From the NCBI GenBank assembly GCA_040753075.1, contig JBFMHA010000059.1, positions 1-23,918 on the forward strand: a DNA stretch of 23,918 bases, in the 5' to 3' direction. Made by a program: the position numbers and the translations under genes. The stretch comes from UBA6814 sp040753075. GTDB taxonomy: Bacteria > Desulfobacterota > Desulfovibrionia > Desulfovibrionales > Desulfovibrionaceae. Shown here one piece after another: positions 7,143-15,638 of the stretch. The notes under the pieces were generated by a model that ran no database searches, had not been told where the DNA came from, and was given only the letters and a program-made list of their open reading frames with translations. Position 1 is the stretch's first letter. Each line of letters begins with the position of its first letter.

Positions 7143-8774
7143 TCAGCCGTCCGACCGGCGGGCGGGCCGGATGTGGCGGTAGCAGCGCTCCACGTGGGCC
7201 GGGTCCATGGGCCGGGTGGCCAGGCTCACCAGCACGCACACCAGGAGCGACACGGGCAGGGCCACCACGTTGGGGTCCACCCACTGCAGGAGCCAGACCC
7301 AGGAGCCCCTGGCCGCATCCGACGCCAGGGTGGGCGTCCCGAACAGGGCCTGGCACAGGCCGATGGCCGCGGCCTCCTTCTCGTGCACGAAGAGCAGCCA
7401 GAACATGGACCCGGCGAACCCGGCCAGCATGGACGCCACCGCGCCCGGCCGGTTCACCCGCCGCCAGTAGAGGCCCAGCAGGTACGCCGGCAGGAACGAG
7501 GCCGCGCACAGGCCGAAGAAGAAGGCCGTGGCCCGGGCGATGATGCTCTCGGGCAGGAACCAGGACCATACCAGGGTGAGCACGATGGTGATCGCCACCC
7601 CCAGCCGGGTGATCTTGAAGGCGCCGCCCTTCTCCTCCTTGAGCCAGCCCGCCGCGCGCACGCAGAAGTCGTGCCCCAGCGAGGTCCCCCCCACGTGGTA
7701 CTGGGCCGAGACGGTGGACATGGCCGCGGCGAACATGGACATGAGGAACAGGGTGGAGAACCAGGAGGGCATCACGGTCTCGATGTACACCGGCATGACC
7801 TTGTCCAGGTTGCCCTCGGCCATCTGCAGCGAGATCTTGCCGAACATGGAGTGGAACACCGCGTTGGACAGCGCGCCCACCGAATAGGCCACGCCCACCA
7901 TGAGCAGGATGAACACCCCGCCGTACACCACCCCGCGGTTGAGCTCCCGGTCGCTGGGCACGGTCATGAACCGCACCGCCAGCTGGGGCTGGGCCAGCAC
8001 CCCCACGCCCACCCCGTACACGATGGTGGTGTAGATGGTGAGCCCGATGGGCGAGGCGAAGGCCGTCCCCTGGGTCCAGCCGGCCATGCCCCCGGCCCGG
8101 AGCTTCTCCGGCACCAGGGCGGCCAGGTCCGTGAGCGCCTGGTGGGCCGGGATGATCCCGCCCAGCTTGGAGTACGTCACCCAGACCAGGATGAACATCA
8201 TGGCCATCATGATGAACCCCTGGAACGCGTCGGTGTACATCACCGCCTTGAGGCCGCCGGTGATGACGTACAGGGCCAGGATCAGGGTGAACCCGAGCAG
8301 GGCCGCGTTGTAGCCCACCCCCAGGGACACCTCCACCATGCGGGCGATGCCGATGAGCACCGCCGCGGCGTAGACCGGGATGAACAGGAAGATGACCAGG
8401 GCCGCGAACCCCTGGATGAACCGGGAGCGGAACCGCCGGCCCAGCAGCTCGGGGAAGGTGTGGCTGTCCAGGGCCAGGCCCATGCGCCGCACCCGCTTGC
8501 CGATGACCGCCATGGCCAGGAACACGCCCAACGCGATGTTGGCGAAGGTCAGCCACATGAGCGGGAACCCGAAGGCCCCGGCCACCCCGCCGAACCCGAT
8601 GATGGCCGAGGTGGACACGAAGGTCGCGCCGTAGGACAGGGACATGACCATGGCCCGCATCTTGCGGCCGGCCAGCAGGTAGTCCGTGGCCTCCTTGGTC
8701 TGCCTCCAGCCCAGGAAGCCCAGGTAGAAGACCACGCCCAGGTAGGCCAGGATGGTGACGATCTTGATGGTCAC
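7143..8774 (-). CDS. Sodium:solute symporter (SSS family)
   Basis: This 543-residue inner-membrane protein is predicted to import a solute together with Na+. It has about 13 hydrophobic segments and SSS features: a DYLLAGR motif early (after the first helix), SLSYGATFVSTSAIIGFGG in the next helix, ITGGLKAVMYTDAFQ in the middle, then MFAAAMSTVSAQYH. The GTG start (8774) is chosen because GGAGGAG precedes it and its GTGA overlaps the stop of the small gene upstream, so the two are translationally coupled; extending upstream in frame gives only an Arg/Pro-rich tail that belongs to the small gene's coding region. The substrate cannot be told from sequence; monocarboxylates, amino acids and pantothenate are all carried by relatives. 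Confidence 0.9.
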   Translation of the reverse strand: MTIKIVTILAYLGVVFYLGFLGWRQTKEATDYLLAGRKMRAMVMSLSYGATFVSTSAIIGFGGVAGAFGFPLMWLTFANIALGVFLAMAVIGKRVRRMGLALDSHTFPELLGRRFRSRFIQGFAALVIFLFIPVYAAAVLIGIARMVEVSLGVGYNAALLGFTLILALYVITGGLKAVMYTDAFQGFIMMAMMFILVWVTYSKLGGIIPAHQALTDLAALVPEKLRAGGMAGWTQGTAFASPIGLTIYTTIVYGVGVGVLAQPQLAVRFMTVPSDRELNRGVVYGGVFILLMVGVAYSVGALSNAVFHSMFGKISLQMAEGNLDKVMPVYIETVMPSWFSTLFLMSMFAAAMSTVSAQYHVGGTSLGHDFCVRAAGWLKEEKGGAFKITRLGVAITIVLTLVWSWFLPESIIARATAFFFGLCAASFLPAYLLGLYWRRVNRPGAVASMLAGFAGSMFWLLFVHEKEAAAIGLCQALFGTPTLASDAARGSWVWLLQWVDPNVVALPVSLLVCVLVSLATRPMDPAHVERCYRHIRPARRSDG

Positions 8775-8950
8775 GGCCGCTCCTCCCCGCCCCGCCTGGG
8801 CCGGGCCCGACGCCGCCGGCCGCGCTCCTCGGGACCCTCGCCGTCGAGGCCCCGGTTCCAGTTGAGCGCGCCCCAGACCACGCAGAACACTGCGGACAGG
8901 ATGGTCAGCCAATAGGCCAGGGCCATCTCCCCGCTGCCCATGCCCAGCAT
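8771..8950 (-). CDS. Symporter small accessory protein
   Basis: This 59-residue membrane protein lies upstream of and overlaps the SSS symporter gene by four bases (GTGA). It starts MLGMGSGEMALAYW, has one transmembrane helix (LTILSAVFCVVWGALNW) and a charged Arg/Glu-rich cytoplasmic tail. Short proteins of this pattern, beginning MLG and containing a helix that ends in xNWNRG, are known partners of SSS transporters in delta-proteobacteria and others; the precise role is not established. I prefer the ATG at 8950 because GGAG lies seven bases before it and the product then starts like its relatives. The ATG at 8977 would add nine residues but has no visible ribosome binding site. Confidence 0.8.
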   Translation of the reverse strand: MLGMGSGEMALAYWLTILSAVFCVVWGALNWNRGLDGEGPEERGRRRRARPRRGGEERP

Positions 8951-9001
8951 GAAGAACTCCGCCACGCGATCCTCCATCCGGTTGGAATCAAACGCACCCC
9001 G

Positions 9002-9030
9002 GTCTTAGGCCCGGGGGCAGGGGGTGTCAA
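9002..9030 (-). promoter_or_regulatory. Promoter of the symporter operon
   Basis: On the minus strand, TTGACA (9025-9030) and TAAGAC (9002-9007) are separated by exactly 17 bases. Transcription would start near 8995, giving a leader of about 45 bases to the ATG at 8950. Confidence 0.55.
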
Positions 9031-9073
9031 GGCGGGACGGGACCCGGCCGGAGCCCCACGCCGCCGGGGGGCG

Positions 9074-9102
9074 TTGTAAAAAAAGCGCCCGCCCTGTAGT
9101 GT
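9074..9102 (+). promoter_or_regulatory. Promoter of the GGDEF-EAL gene
   Basis: TTGTAA (9074-9079), a 17-base spacer and TAGTGT (9097-9102) lie in the only AT-rich part of this divergent intergenic region. GGAGG at 9111-9115 is the ribosome binding site for the ATG at 9123. Confidence 0.45.
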
Positions 9103-9122
9103 AGATAGGCGGAGGCTTTGGC

Positions 9123-12110
9123 ATGCGCATTTCGCGTCTCTTCACGAAGGCACTGCTCTTCATGGTGGCCGCCTTCGGCCTGCTGGCCGCGGCCGGCGCG
9201 GCGGTGTCCGCCCTGACCCTGCACCAGCGGCTCACCGAGGAGTTCCAGAGCAAGGCGGCGGCCATCGTCCGGAGCATCGCCGGGTCCAGCGTGGCCACCT
9301 TCCTGTCCGGTGACGCGGCCACGCTCCAGTCGGTGCTGGACCAGTACGCCGAGATCCACGGGGTGGCCTACGCCGTGGCCCTGGACCCGGAGGGCCGCAT
9401 CCTGGCCCACACCCTCTCCCCGACGCTCCCCGACGACCTGCGCCGCGAACTGGCGGCGCTGCCCGGCCGGCTGCGCGGCGCCGCGGACGTGCTGGCGGAG
9501 CGCACGCCCGACGGCCGGCGCCTGCAGGTCGCCCTGCCGGTCCTGGCCGGGCAGGCCGGATTCGTGGCCATCGGCATGGACCTGGAGGTGGTGCGCGGCC
9601 ACACCCTGCGCGCCGTCCTGGACCACCAGCTGGCCATCCTGGCGGTGTTCCTGCTCTGCGTGGCCGCGGCCTGGGTGTTCATGGGCAACATCTCCCGGCC
9701 CCTGGCCGAGCTCGCCGCGTACGCCCGGCGGGTCCGCGAGCACGACTTCTCCGGGACCATCAGCAGCTACAGCGACGACGAGGTGGGCGAACTGGCCCGG
9801 GCCTTCACCTCCACGGCCCAGGAGCTGTCCGGGCTCATCGCCGGCCTGGAGCAGCGGGTGGCCACCGCCACCGGCGAGCTGCAGGGGACCCTGGCCCACC
9901 TCACGGCCATCGTCAACAACCTGGCGGACGGCCTGGCGGTGGCCAGGCGGGACGGGACCATCGTGCAGGTCAACGCGGCCCTGCTGGGCATGTTCGGGGC
10001 CGCGGCGCAGGACATGGTGGAGAGCGACCTGGGCCGGCTCCTGGGCGCGGACCTGGACGCGCTCCTGGAGCAGGCCGGCCTGGACGCCTGCGCCCCGCCC
10101 CAGGGGTCCGGCGCCCACGCGTGCCCGGGCGGGGGCCGCACCCTGGAGATCACGGCCCGGCGCAGCGACGGCAGCGCCTTCCCGGTCGAGGTGTCCCTGG
10201 CCCTGGTGAGCCTGCAGGGCGACGTGAACGTCATCGCCATCCTGCGCGACATCACCGAACGCAAGTTCGTGGAGAACGAGCTCCGCCAGGCCCGGGACGA
10301 CATGGAGGCCCGGGTGCAGAAGCGCACCGCCGAACTGTCCGCGGCCAACCTGCTCCTGACCCGGGAGGTCGAGGAGCGCCAGGCCGCGGAGCAGGCCCTG
10401 CGCAAGGCCGAGAACAAGTACCGGGGGCTGTTCGAGAACGCCATCGAGGGCATCTTCCAGGCCGCGCCCGACGGCACCATCATCGACGCCAACCCGACCA
10501 TGGCCCGGATCTTCGGCTACCCCTCGGCCGAGGAGTTCATGGCCGCGCTCAACGACGAGAACGTGACCATGTTCGAGGACGACGGCCGCGACCGGGTGTT
10601 CCGCACCCTGCTCCTGGCCCAGGGCGAGGTGCTGGACTTCGAGTCCCAGGTCTGCCGCAAGGACGACCGCGTCATCTGGATCTCCCAGAACGCGCGGGCG
10701 GTGCGGAACGAGGCGGGCGACGTGCTGTTCTTCGAGGGCTCGGTGGAGGACATCACCGCGCGCAAGGTGGCCCAGGACCGGCTGCTCTACCAGGCCTTCC
10801 ACGACCAGCTCACCGGCCTGCCCAACCGCACCCTGTTCCTGGACCACCTGACCATGGCCATGCGCCGCCGGGAGCGGCGCAAGGACTACATCTTCGCGGT
10901 GCTGTACCTGGACCTGGACCGGTTCAAGGTCATCAACGACAGCCTGGGCCACGCCATCGGCGACGAACTCCTGAAGGCCGTGGCCGAACGCCTCGCCGTC
11001 TACGTGCGCGAGGTGGACACCGTGGCCCGGTTCGGCGGCGACGAGTTCGCGGTGCTCCTGGAGGACATCTCGGCCCCGCGCGAGGCCATCAAGATCGCCC
11101 GGCGCATCCTGGACGACATCAGCCGGCCCTACGACCTGTCCGGCTTCGAGGTGCGCACCTCGGCCTCCATCGGCATCGTGCTCATCACCGAAGGGTACGA
11201 GACCTCGGAGCTCATCCTGCGCGACGCGGACACGGCCATGTACAAGGCCAAGGAGCAGGGCAAGGCGCGGTTCAAGGTCTTCAACCAGAAGATGCACGAC
11301 CAGGCCATGCACCTGCTGGAGCTGGAGAACGACCTGCGCAAGGCCCTGGAGCGCGAAGAGTTCGTGCTGTTCTACCAGCCCATCATCGACCTGGGCGCGG
11401 GCCGGCTGGCCGGATTCGAGGCCCTGGTGCGCTGGATGCACCCCCAGCTCGGGCTGGTGGGGCCGGTGGAGTTCATCCCCCTGGCCGAGGACACCGGGCT
11501 CATCTTCGGCCTGGGCGAGTGGGTGTTCCGCACGGCCTGCGCCCAGGTCAGCGCCTGGCGGCGGCTCGTGGGCGACGGCGCGACCCCCCACGTGGCGGTG
11601 AACCTCTCGCCCAAGCAGTTCATGCAGCCCAACCTGGTGCAGGTCATGCAGCAGATCATGGAGCAGACCGGCGCGGACCCGGAGAAGCTCAAGGTGGAGA
11701 TCACCGAAAGCGTGCTCATGGACAACGCCGAGGCCGCGGTGGACATGCTCGGCAAGCTGCGCCGGCTGGGCCTGCACCTGTCCATCGACGACTTCGGCAC
11801 CGGGTATTCCTCCCTGTCCTACCTGCAGCGGTTCCCGGTGGACGTCCTCAAGATCGACCGCAGCTTCATCAGACAGTTCGGGCCGGAGCGGGAGAGCCAG
11901 GTCCTGGTGCGCTCCATCGTGAGCCTGGCCCGCAGCCTGAACCTCAAGGTGGTGGCCGAAGGCGTGGACCGGCCGGAGCAGGTCGGGCTGCTGCGCGAAC
12001 TGGGCTGCGACTTCGCCCAGGGCTACCTCTTCTCCCGGCCGGTTCCCGCCGACCAGGCCGAAGCCCTGCTCCGCGACGAATCCCCGCTCCGGGCCGGCCT
12101 CGGCGGGTAG
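9123..12110 (+). CDS. Membrane PAS-PAS-GGDEF-EAL protein (c-di-GMP synthesis and breakdown)
   Basis: This 995-residue inner-membrane protein has: transmembrane helix about 8-31, a periplasmic sensor domain of about 130 residues (33-165), a second helix about 169-189, a HAMP linker (about 190-240), two PAS domains (about 258-385 and 430-548) joined by a coiled coil, GGDEF and EAL. The GGDEF motif at 638-642 is intact, and REVD five residues before it matches the RxxD product-inhibition site. The EAL domain looks catalytic: EALVRW (E766), NLSPKQF, ITES, DDFGTGYSS, LKIDRSF and AEGVD are all present. It could thus make and degrade c-di-GMP, with direction set by signals in the periplasm or PAS pockets. 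The ligand is unknown. It is transcribed alone, divergent from the symporter operon. Confidence 0.95.
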   Translation: MRISRLFTKALLFMVAAFGLLAAAGAAVSALTLHQRLTEEFQSKAAAIVRSIAGSSVATFLSGDAATLQSVLDQYAEIHGVAYAVALDPEGRILAHTLSPTLPDDLRRELAALPGRLRGAADVLAERTPDGRRLQVALPVLAGQAGFVAIGMDLEVVRGHTLRAVLDHQLAILAVFLLCVAAAWVFMGNISRPLAELAAYARRVREHDFSGTISSYSDDEVGELARAFTSTAQELSGLIAGLEQRVATATGELQGTLAHLTAIVNNLADGLAVARRDGTIVQVNAALLGMFGAAAQDMVESDLGRLLGADLDALLEQAGLDACAPPQGSGAHACPGGGRTLEITARRSDGSAFPVEVSLALVSLQGDVNVIAILRDITERKFVENELRQARDDMEARVQKRTAELSAANLLLTREVEERQAAEQALRKAENKYRGLFENAIEGIFQAAPDGTIIDANPTMARIFGYPSAEEFMAALNDENVTMFEDDGRDRVFRTLLLAQGEVLDFESQVCRKDDRVIWISQNARAVRNEAGDVLFFEGSVEDITARKVAQDRLLYQAFHDQLTGLPNRTLFLDHLTMAMRRRERRKDYIFAVLYLDLDRFKVINDSLGHAIGDELLKAVAERLAVYVREVDTVARFGGDEFAVLLEDISAPREAIKIARRILDDISRPYDLSGFEVRTSASIGIVLITEGYETSELILRDADTAMYKAKEQGKARFKVFNQKMHDQAMHLLELENDLRKALEREEFVLFYQPIIDLGAGRLAGFEALVRWMHPQLGLVGPVEFIPLAEDTGLIFGLGEWVFRTACAQVSAWRRLVGDGATPHVAVNLSPKQFMQPNLVQVMQQIMEQTGADPEKLKVEITESVLMDNAEAAVDMLGKLRRLGLHLSIDDFGTGYSSLSYLQRFPVDVLKIDRSFIRQFGPERESQVLVRSIVSLARSLNLKVVAEGVDRPEQVGLLRELGCDFAQGYLFSRPVPADQAEALLRDESPLRAGLGG

Positions 12111-12138
12111 GCCGCACGCCCCGGCCGCCGGGCGGGAG

Positions 12139-12226
12139 CGGCCGCGGGAGGCCGCTTGCCCTCCGGGGGCTCAAGGGCGCAGCCCTTGAGAATCCCCATC
12201 GCTCTCCGCGACCTCCCGCGCGGCCG
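12139..12226. repeat. Nested palindromic element between convergent genes
   Basis: An inner perfect hairpin CTCAAGGGC-GCA-GCCCTTGAG (12170-12190) is flanked by GGGGG and CCCC, which can extend it across an AAT bulge. The whole lies inside outer arms CGGCCGCGGGAGG (12139-12151) and CCTCCCGCG-CGGCCG (12212-12226, two extra bases). The inner hairpin lacks a T tract, so this looks more like a REP-type structural element than a simple terminator. Confidence 0.6.
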
Positions 12227-12293
12227 GGGCCGCCGTTCGGGGCGAGGCGTCGCCGCGCCCGGCGGGGTCCGGGGCCGAAGGCCCGGCCGGCGG

Positions 12294-12334
12294 GACGCCA
12301 GGGAGGCGGGGAGCCTCCCCGGCGTCTTCCTTCC
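12294..12334 (+). terminator. Terminator after the GGDEF-EAL gene
   Basis: A 14-bp stem with one mismatch (12294-12307 with 12313-12326) and a five-base loop is followed by TTCCTTCCT on the plus strand. It abuts the stop codon of the convergent rhodanese gene. No T tract is present for the minus strand. Confidence 0.65.
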
Positions 12335-12855
12335 TAGTCGCGGGAATAGACCTTTTCCGGGTCCAGCTTCTTGGTCACGGGCAGGCCCAGGGTCTGCCAG
12401 GCGTCGAACCCGTCGGTGATGTTGTAGACCTTGGTGTAGCCCACCTCGGCCAGCCGGTTCACGGCCACGGCCGAGACGATGCCGTCCTTGCTCATGACGA
12501 GGATGGTGGTGTCCTTGTTGGGCCAGTGCGAGGTGACGTACTCCTCGAACTTGGCGTTGCGGGCGAACAGGAAGTCGTTCTTCTCCTTGTCGAACTTGCC
12601 GGTCCAGAAGCGGGCCGGGGCCATGTAGGCGTTGGGCGCGTGGCCCAGGTAGTAGTACTGGGGCCCGGTGCGCACGTCCAGGAGCACGGCGCCCTTCTCC
12701 TTCTTGAGGATGCCGTAGGCCTGCTCGGCGGTGACGTAGAGGCCGAGCTTGGTGGAGCGCTTCTCGTCCACGCTCGGCTTGGCGTCCTGGGCCAGAGCCA
12801 GGGTGGCGGAGGCCACCACGGCCACGCATACGATGAGGGCGAGGAGTCTGTTCAT
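12334..12855 (-). CDS. Secreted rhodanese-like protein lacking the catalytic cysteine
   Basis: I chose the ATG at 12855 because GGGAGAG lies five bases upstream and it gives a clean signal peptide (MNRLLALIVCVAVVASATLALAQ-type, cut near A22-Q23). The 173-residue product has one rhodanese-like fold: an Ala/Leu-rich helix, LLDVRTG (58-64), GHAPNA, then ILVMSKDGIVSA, and the ending VYNITDGFDAWQ. In active rhodaneses the loop after the third strand holds Cys; here it is Ser122. The only Cys in the precursor is in the signal peptide, so the mature periplasmic protein has none and cannot form the persulfide intermediate. It may bind anions or proteins instead. It is followed by a convergent GGDEF-EAL gene. 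Confidence 0.85.
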   Translation of the reverse strand: MNRLLALIVCVAVVASATLALAQDAKPSVDEKRSTKLGLYVTAEQAYGILKKEKGAVLLDVRTGPQYYYLGHAPNAYMAPARFWTGKFDKEKNDFLFARNAKFEEYVTSHWPNKDTTILVMSKDGIVSAVAVNRLAEVGYTKVYNITDGFDAWQTLGLPVTKKLDPEKVYSRD

Positions 12856-13015
12856 GGGCGCTCTCCCTGGGGCGGTCCCGGCAGGCCGGGGCATGAGTTT
12901 CTACAAGCCTGGCCAATAACGTTACCCGAGTTCCGGGCCGAGGGGAAGGGGGGGCGCAACCCCGGCCTGGAACGCGCCGGCGCGGGAGGCCCCTCGCCCT
13001 GCCGCGCGGCCCCGG

Positions 13016-14560
13016 CTACGACCTGCCGCCCGGGGCCAGGATCCCGGCGCGGGCCAGTTCGCGGGGCGCGGCGGGCCGCCACTCGGCCCAGCGGCGGGCG
13101 AAGAACTCGGCCAGGTCGGCCTCGCTCTTGACGCTCCTTCCCTCCACCTCGATGCCGCGGCGGGCGGCGAAGGTTTCCGCGGCCGCCCGGGCGGGAATCT
13201 CGTCGCCGGGGACGCCGCGCAGCATGGCGTCGAGCATGAGGCATTCGTCCAGGGTGAGCAGCACGGCGTTGCCGAAGGCGCGGGAGCACAGCCAGCAGCC
13301 CTTGCCGTTCTCCACGGCCCAGCGCAGGGACGCGGCGTTGGCCCGGTCCAGGCCCAGGCCGCCGTCGGGCATCTCGTAGGCCGCGGCGAAGGGCCGCACC
13401 TGCTCGCTGGCCAGGAGCAGGAGCAGGATGTTGAGCATCTCCTGCGGCCCCTGCGGGGCCAGGGTGAAGAGCTCGGCCATGCTCGCGCTGCGCTCGCCCA
13501 GGAGGTCGTAGGTCCGGCGGACCAGGGGGTCGCGGTCCATGCGGATGGCCCCGGCCGGGCAGCCGAACTCCTCCACGAACTCCGGGTGGAGCGGGGCGCG
13601 GCCCAGGAAGGTGGTCTCCCAGGCGCGGCGCTGGCCGGCCTCGTCGAGGGGCAGGGGGCCGCGCACGAACAGGTCCTTGCGGAAGGCCACGTTGAGCGCG
13701 AGGTCGCGGAACACGAGCTTCTGGGCCGCGCCGGGCAGGCGGCGGTAGTCCTCGGCCAGGGCCGGGGGCACGGACAGGGCCTCCATGTTGAGCACGGGGT
13801 CCAGGGTGGCGACGTAGGAGAGCCTGGCCCGGGCCAGGTCGGCGTGCACCTGGTCGCAGTAGAAGCTCTCCCAGTGCTCGTTCATGTACTCGTGGGCCAG
13901 GTAGGCGGCCTCCTTGCGGGCGAGGTTCTCCACGATGCGCGGGCGCTCCTTGATGATGCGGAACACGCCGCAGGGCTCCTCCAGGCAGCGGGAGAGGAGC
14001 TCCATGCCCCGGGCGGCCCGGTGCTCGGCCGGGGCGGCCGGGTCTCCGGAGAGGTCCCGGAACAGGCGGCGCAGGGGGTCGTGCAGGAGCTTGCCGGGCT
14101 TGGCGTTGTAGCTCACGTAGGCCACGCCGCCCACCTTGAGCTTGCGGGCCAGGAAGTCCAGGAGCACTTCGCGCTGCCCGGCCGAGACCCAGGACCAGAT
14201 CCCGTGCAGGGCGACGTAGTCGAACTGGGGCAGGTCGCGGGCCGCGAACTCGGCGAAGGCGTCGTCGAAGAAGGCGGCGTTGGCGATGCCCCGCTCGGCG
14301 CAGAAGCGGCGGGCGTGGGCGATGTGGACGGGGTTGAAGTCCGTGGCCGTGAACCGGCCCTGGGGATAGGCCGCGGCCAGCAGCGCGGTGGTGAGGCCCT
14401 GGCCGCAGCCCAGTTCGCAGTACTCGAACCCCTCCTCCAGGGGCGGCGGGACGAGGCCGGCCAGCACCAGGGGCAGGCGCAGCTCGGCCGGGGCCAGGGC
14501 GCTGATGAATTCCTCGCTGTAGGGGGTCTCGGTGCAGTAGCCGTCGGTCCAGCGCTGCAT
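13016..14560 (-). CDS. SAM-dependent methyltransferase with methyltransferase regulatory domain
   Basis: This is a 514-residue class I methyltransferase. The SAM-binding motif I is CELGCGQG (48-55), followed by TATDFNP, an acidic strand end, and YVALHGIWSWVS at the motif IV position. The region after the catalytic fold, from about 210 to 300, resembles the methyltransferase regulatory domain found in protein lysine methyltransferase relatives, and the rest is helical with a FxxRRWAEWRP stretch near the end. Such proteins can methylate proteins, for example surface proteins or flagellin in other bacteria; the substrate here is unknown. The ATG at 14560 is preferred: AGGAG lies about seven bases before it. 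It is divergent from the ADP-ribosylglycohydrolase gene and 160 bases upstream of the rhodanese gene on the same strand. Confidence 0.85.
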   Translation of the reverse strand: MQRWTDGYCTETPYSEEFISALAPAELRLPLVLAGLVPPPLEEGFEYCELGCGQGLTTALLAAAYPQGRFTATDFNPVHIAHARRFCAERGIANAAFFDDAFAEFAARDLPQFDYVALHGIWSWVSAGQREVLLDFLARKLKVGGVAYVSYNAKPGKLLHDPLRRLFRDLSGDPAAPAEHRAARGMELLSRCLEEPCGVFRIIKERPRIVENLARKEAAYLAHEYMNEHWESFYCDQVHADLARARLSYVATLDPVLNMEALSVPPALAEDYRRLPGAAQKLVFRDLALNVAFRKDLFVRGPLPLDEAGQRRAWETTFLGRAPLHPEFVEEFGCPAGAIRMDRDPLVRRTYDLLGERSASMAELFTLAPQGPQEMLNILLLLLASEQVRPFAAAYEMPDGGLGLDRANAASLRWAVENGKGCWLCSRAFGNAVLLTLDECLMLDAMLRGVPGDEIPARAAAETFAARRGIEVEGRSVKSEADLAEFFARRWAEWRPAAPRELARAGILAPGGRS

Positions 14561-14660
14561 GGGATGCTCCTGGTTGCGGTTCGGCCCCTCGGGTACCACG
14601 TCCGGCCGGGAGACGGAAGCCCCCGGACCGGCTCGCTTTCACCTCTTTTTTCGGAACTCC

Positions 14661-14690
14661 TTGCCACGAAGACCGCAGCCGGGGTATTCT
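14661..14690 (+). promoter_or_regulatory. Promoter of the ADP-ribosylglycohydrolase-family gene
   Basis: TTGCCA (14661-14666), an 18-base spacer and TATTCT (14685-14690) form a sigma-70-like promoter 36 bases before the ATG at 14727, in a divergent intergenic region of 166 bases. Confidence 0.5.
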
Positions 14691-14726
14691 GGCAATGGCG
14701 GACTCCAGTTTCCGCCGGAGGAGCGC

Positions 14727-15638
14727 ATGGACGTGAGAGACAGGGCCCGGGCCGCGGTGCTGGCCTCGCTGGCCGGGGACTGCCTGGCGCTGGGGCCGCA
14801 CTGGATCTACGACCCCGGGGCCATCGCGGCCCGGTTCGGCCGGGTGCAGGGGCCCACGGCCCCGGGGCCGGACTCCTACCACAAGAACCGGGGCCTGGGC
14901 CAGTTCACCCACTACGGGGACCAGACCATGGCGCTCCTGCGCTCGGTGGCCGCGGCCCGGGGCTTCGACCTGGCGAACTTCTTCGGCCGCTGGCGCAGGC
15001 TCTTCGCGCACTACGACGGCTACCTGGACCAGGCCACCCGCAAGACCCTGGCCCGCATCGACTTCGGCGAGGGGCCCGAGACCTCGGGCTCGGATTCCCA
15101 GGACCTGGCCGGGGCGGCCCGCATCGCGCCCCTGGCCTTCGTGCTGCGCGAGGACCTGCCCGGCCTGACGGCCGCGGCCCGGGCCCAGACCCGCATGACC
15201 CACAACAGCCCGCGGGTGGTGGACGCGGCCGAGTTCTTCGCCCGGGCCGCGCACGCGGCCCTGCACGGCGCGGACCCGGTGGCGGCCATGCAGGAGGCGG
15301 CCGGGGCGCGGTACCTGAGCCTGCCCGCCCGGGACTGGCTGGAGCAGGGCCTGGAGTTCGCGGCCCGGGAGAGCGTCCCGGCCATCGCCCACTTCGGCCA
15401 GGGCTGCAACGTGGAGGGCGCGTTCCGGGCGGTGGTCCAGCTCGTGGCCCGGCATCGGGACGACCTGCGCGTGGCGCTGGCGGACTGCGTTATGGCCGGG
15501 GGCGACTCCGCGGCCCGGGCCCTGCTGGCGGGCCTGGTGCTGGGCGCGGCGCAGGGGCCGGAGGCCTTGCCCGCCGAGTGGCTGGCGGCCATGCGCGCCG
15601 CCCCGGAGGTCGAGCAAATACTGGCGGCCCTGCCCTAG
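14727..15638 (+). CDS. ADP-ribosylglycohydrolase (ARH/DraG) family protein
   Basis: This 303-residue all-helical protein should be cytoplasmic. The ATG at 14727 has GGAGG five bases upstream (14717-14721). ARH hallmarks are ASLAGDCLALGPHW near the start, YGDQT (D65, Q66, T67) where most ARH enzymes have GDDT, and AGGDSAAR (D260) where most have GGDTDT or GGDSDT. These two motifs hold the di-metal ligands that remove ADP-ribose from proteins; each has lost one acidic residue, which is also seen in a crystallin-like branch of the family. So the enzyme may be inactive, act on another bond or use fewer metals. It is monocistronic with its own promoter; no partner ADP-ribosyltransferase is visible nearby. 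Confidence 0.8.
   Translation: MDVRDRARAAVLASLAGDCLALGPHWIYDPGAIAARFGRVQGPTAPGPDSYHKNRGLGQFTHYGDQTMALLRSVAAARGFDLANFFGRWRRLFAHYDGYLDQATRKTLARIDFGEGPETSGSDSQDLAGAARIAPLAFVLREDLPGLTAAARAQTRMTHNSPRVVDAAEFFARAAHAALHGADPVAAMQEAAGARYLSLPARDWLEQGLEFAARESVPAIAHFGQGCNVEGAFRAVVQLVARHRDDLRVALADCVMAGGDSAARALLAGLVLGAAQGPEALPAEWLAAMRAAPEVEQILAALP

Noticed and set aside
9027..11777. Minus-strand ORF of 916 codons
   Set aside because: It is opposite the GGDEF-EAL gene, whose motifs are unambiguous; the antisense translation shows no domain.
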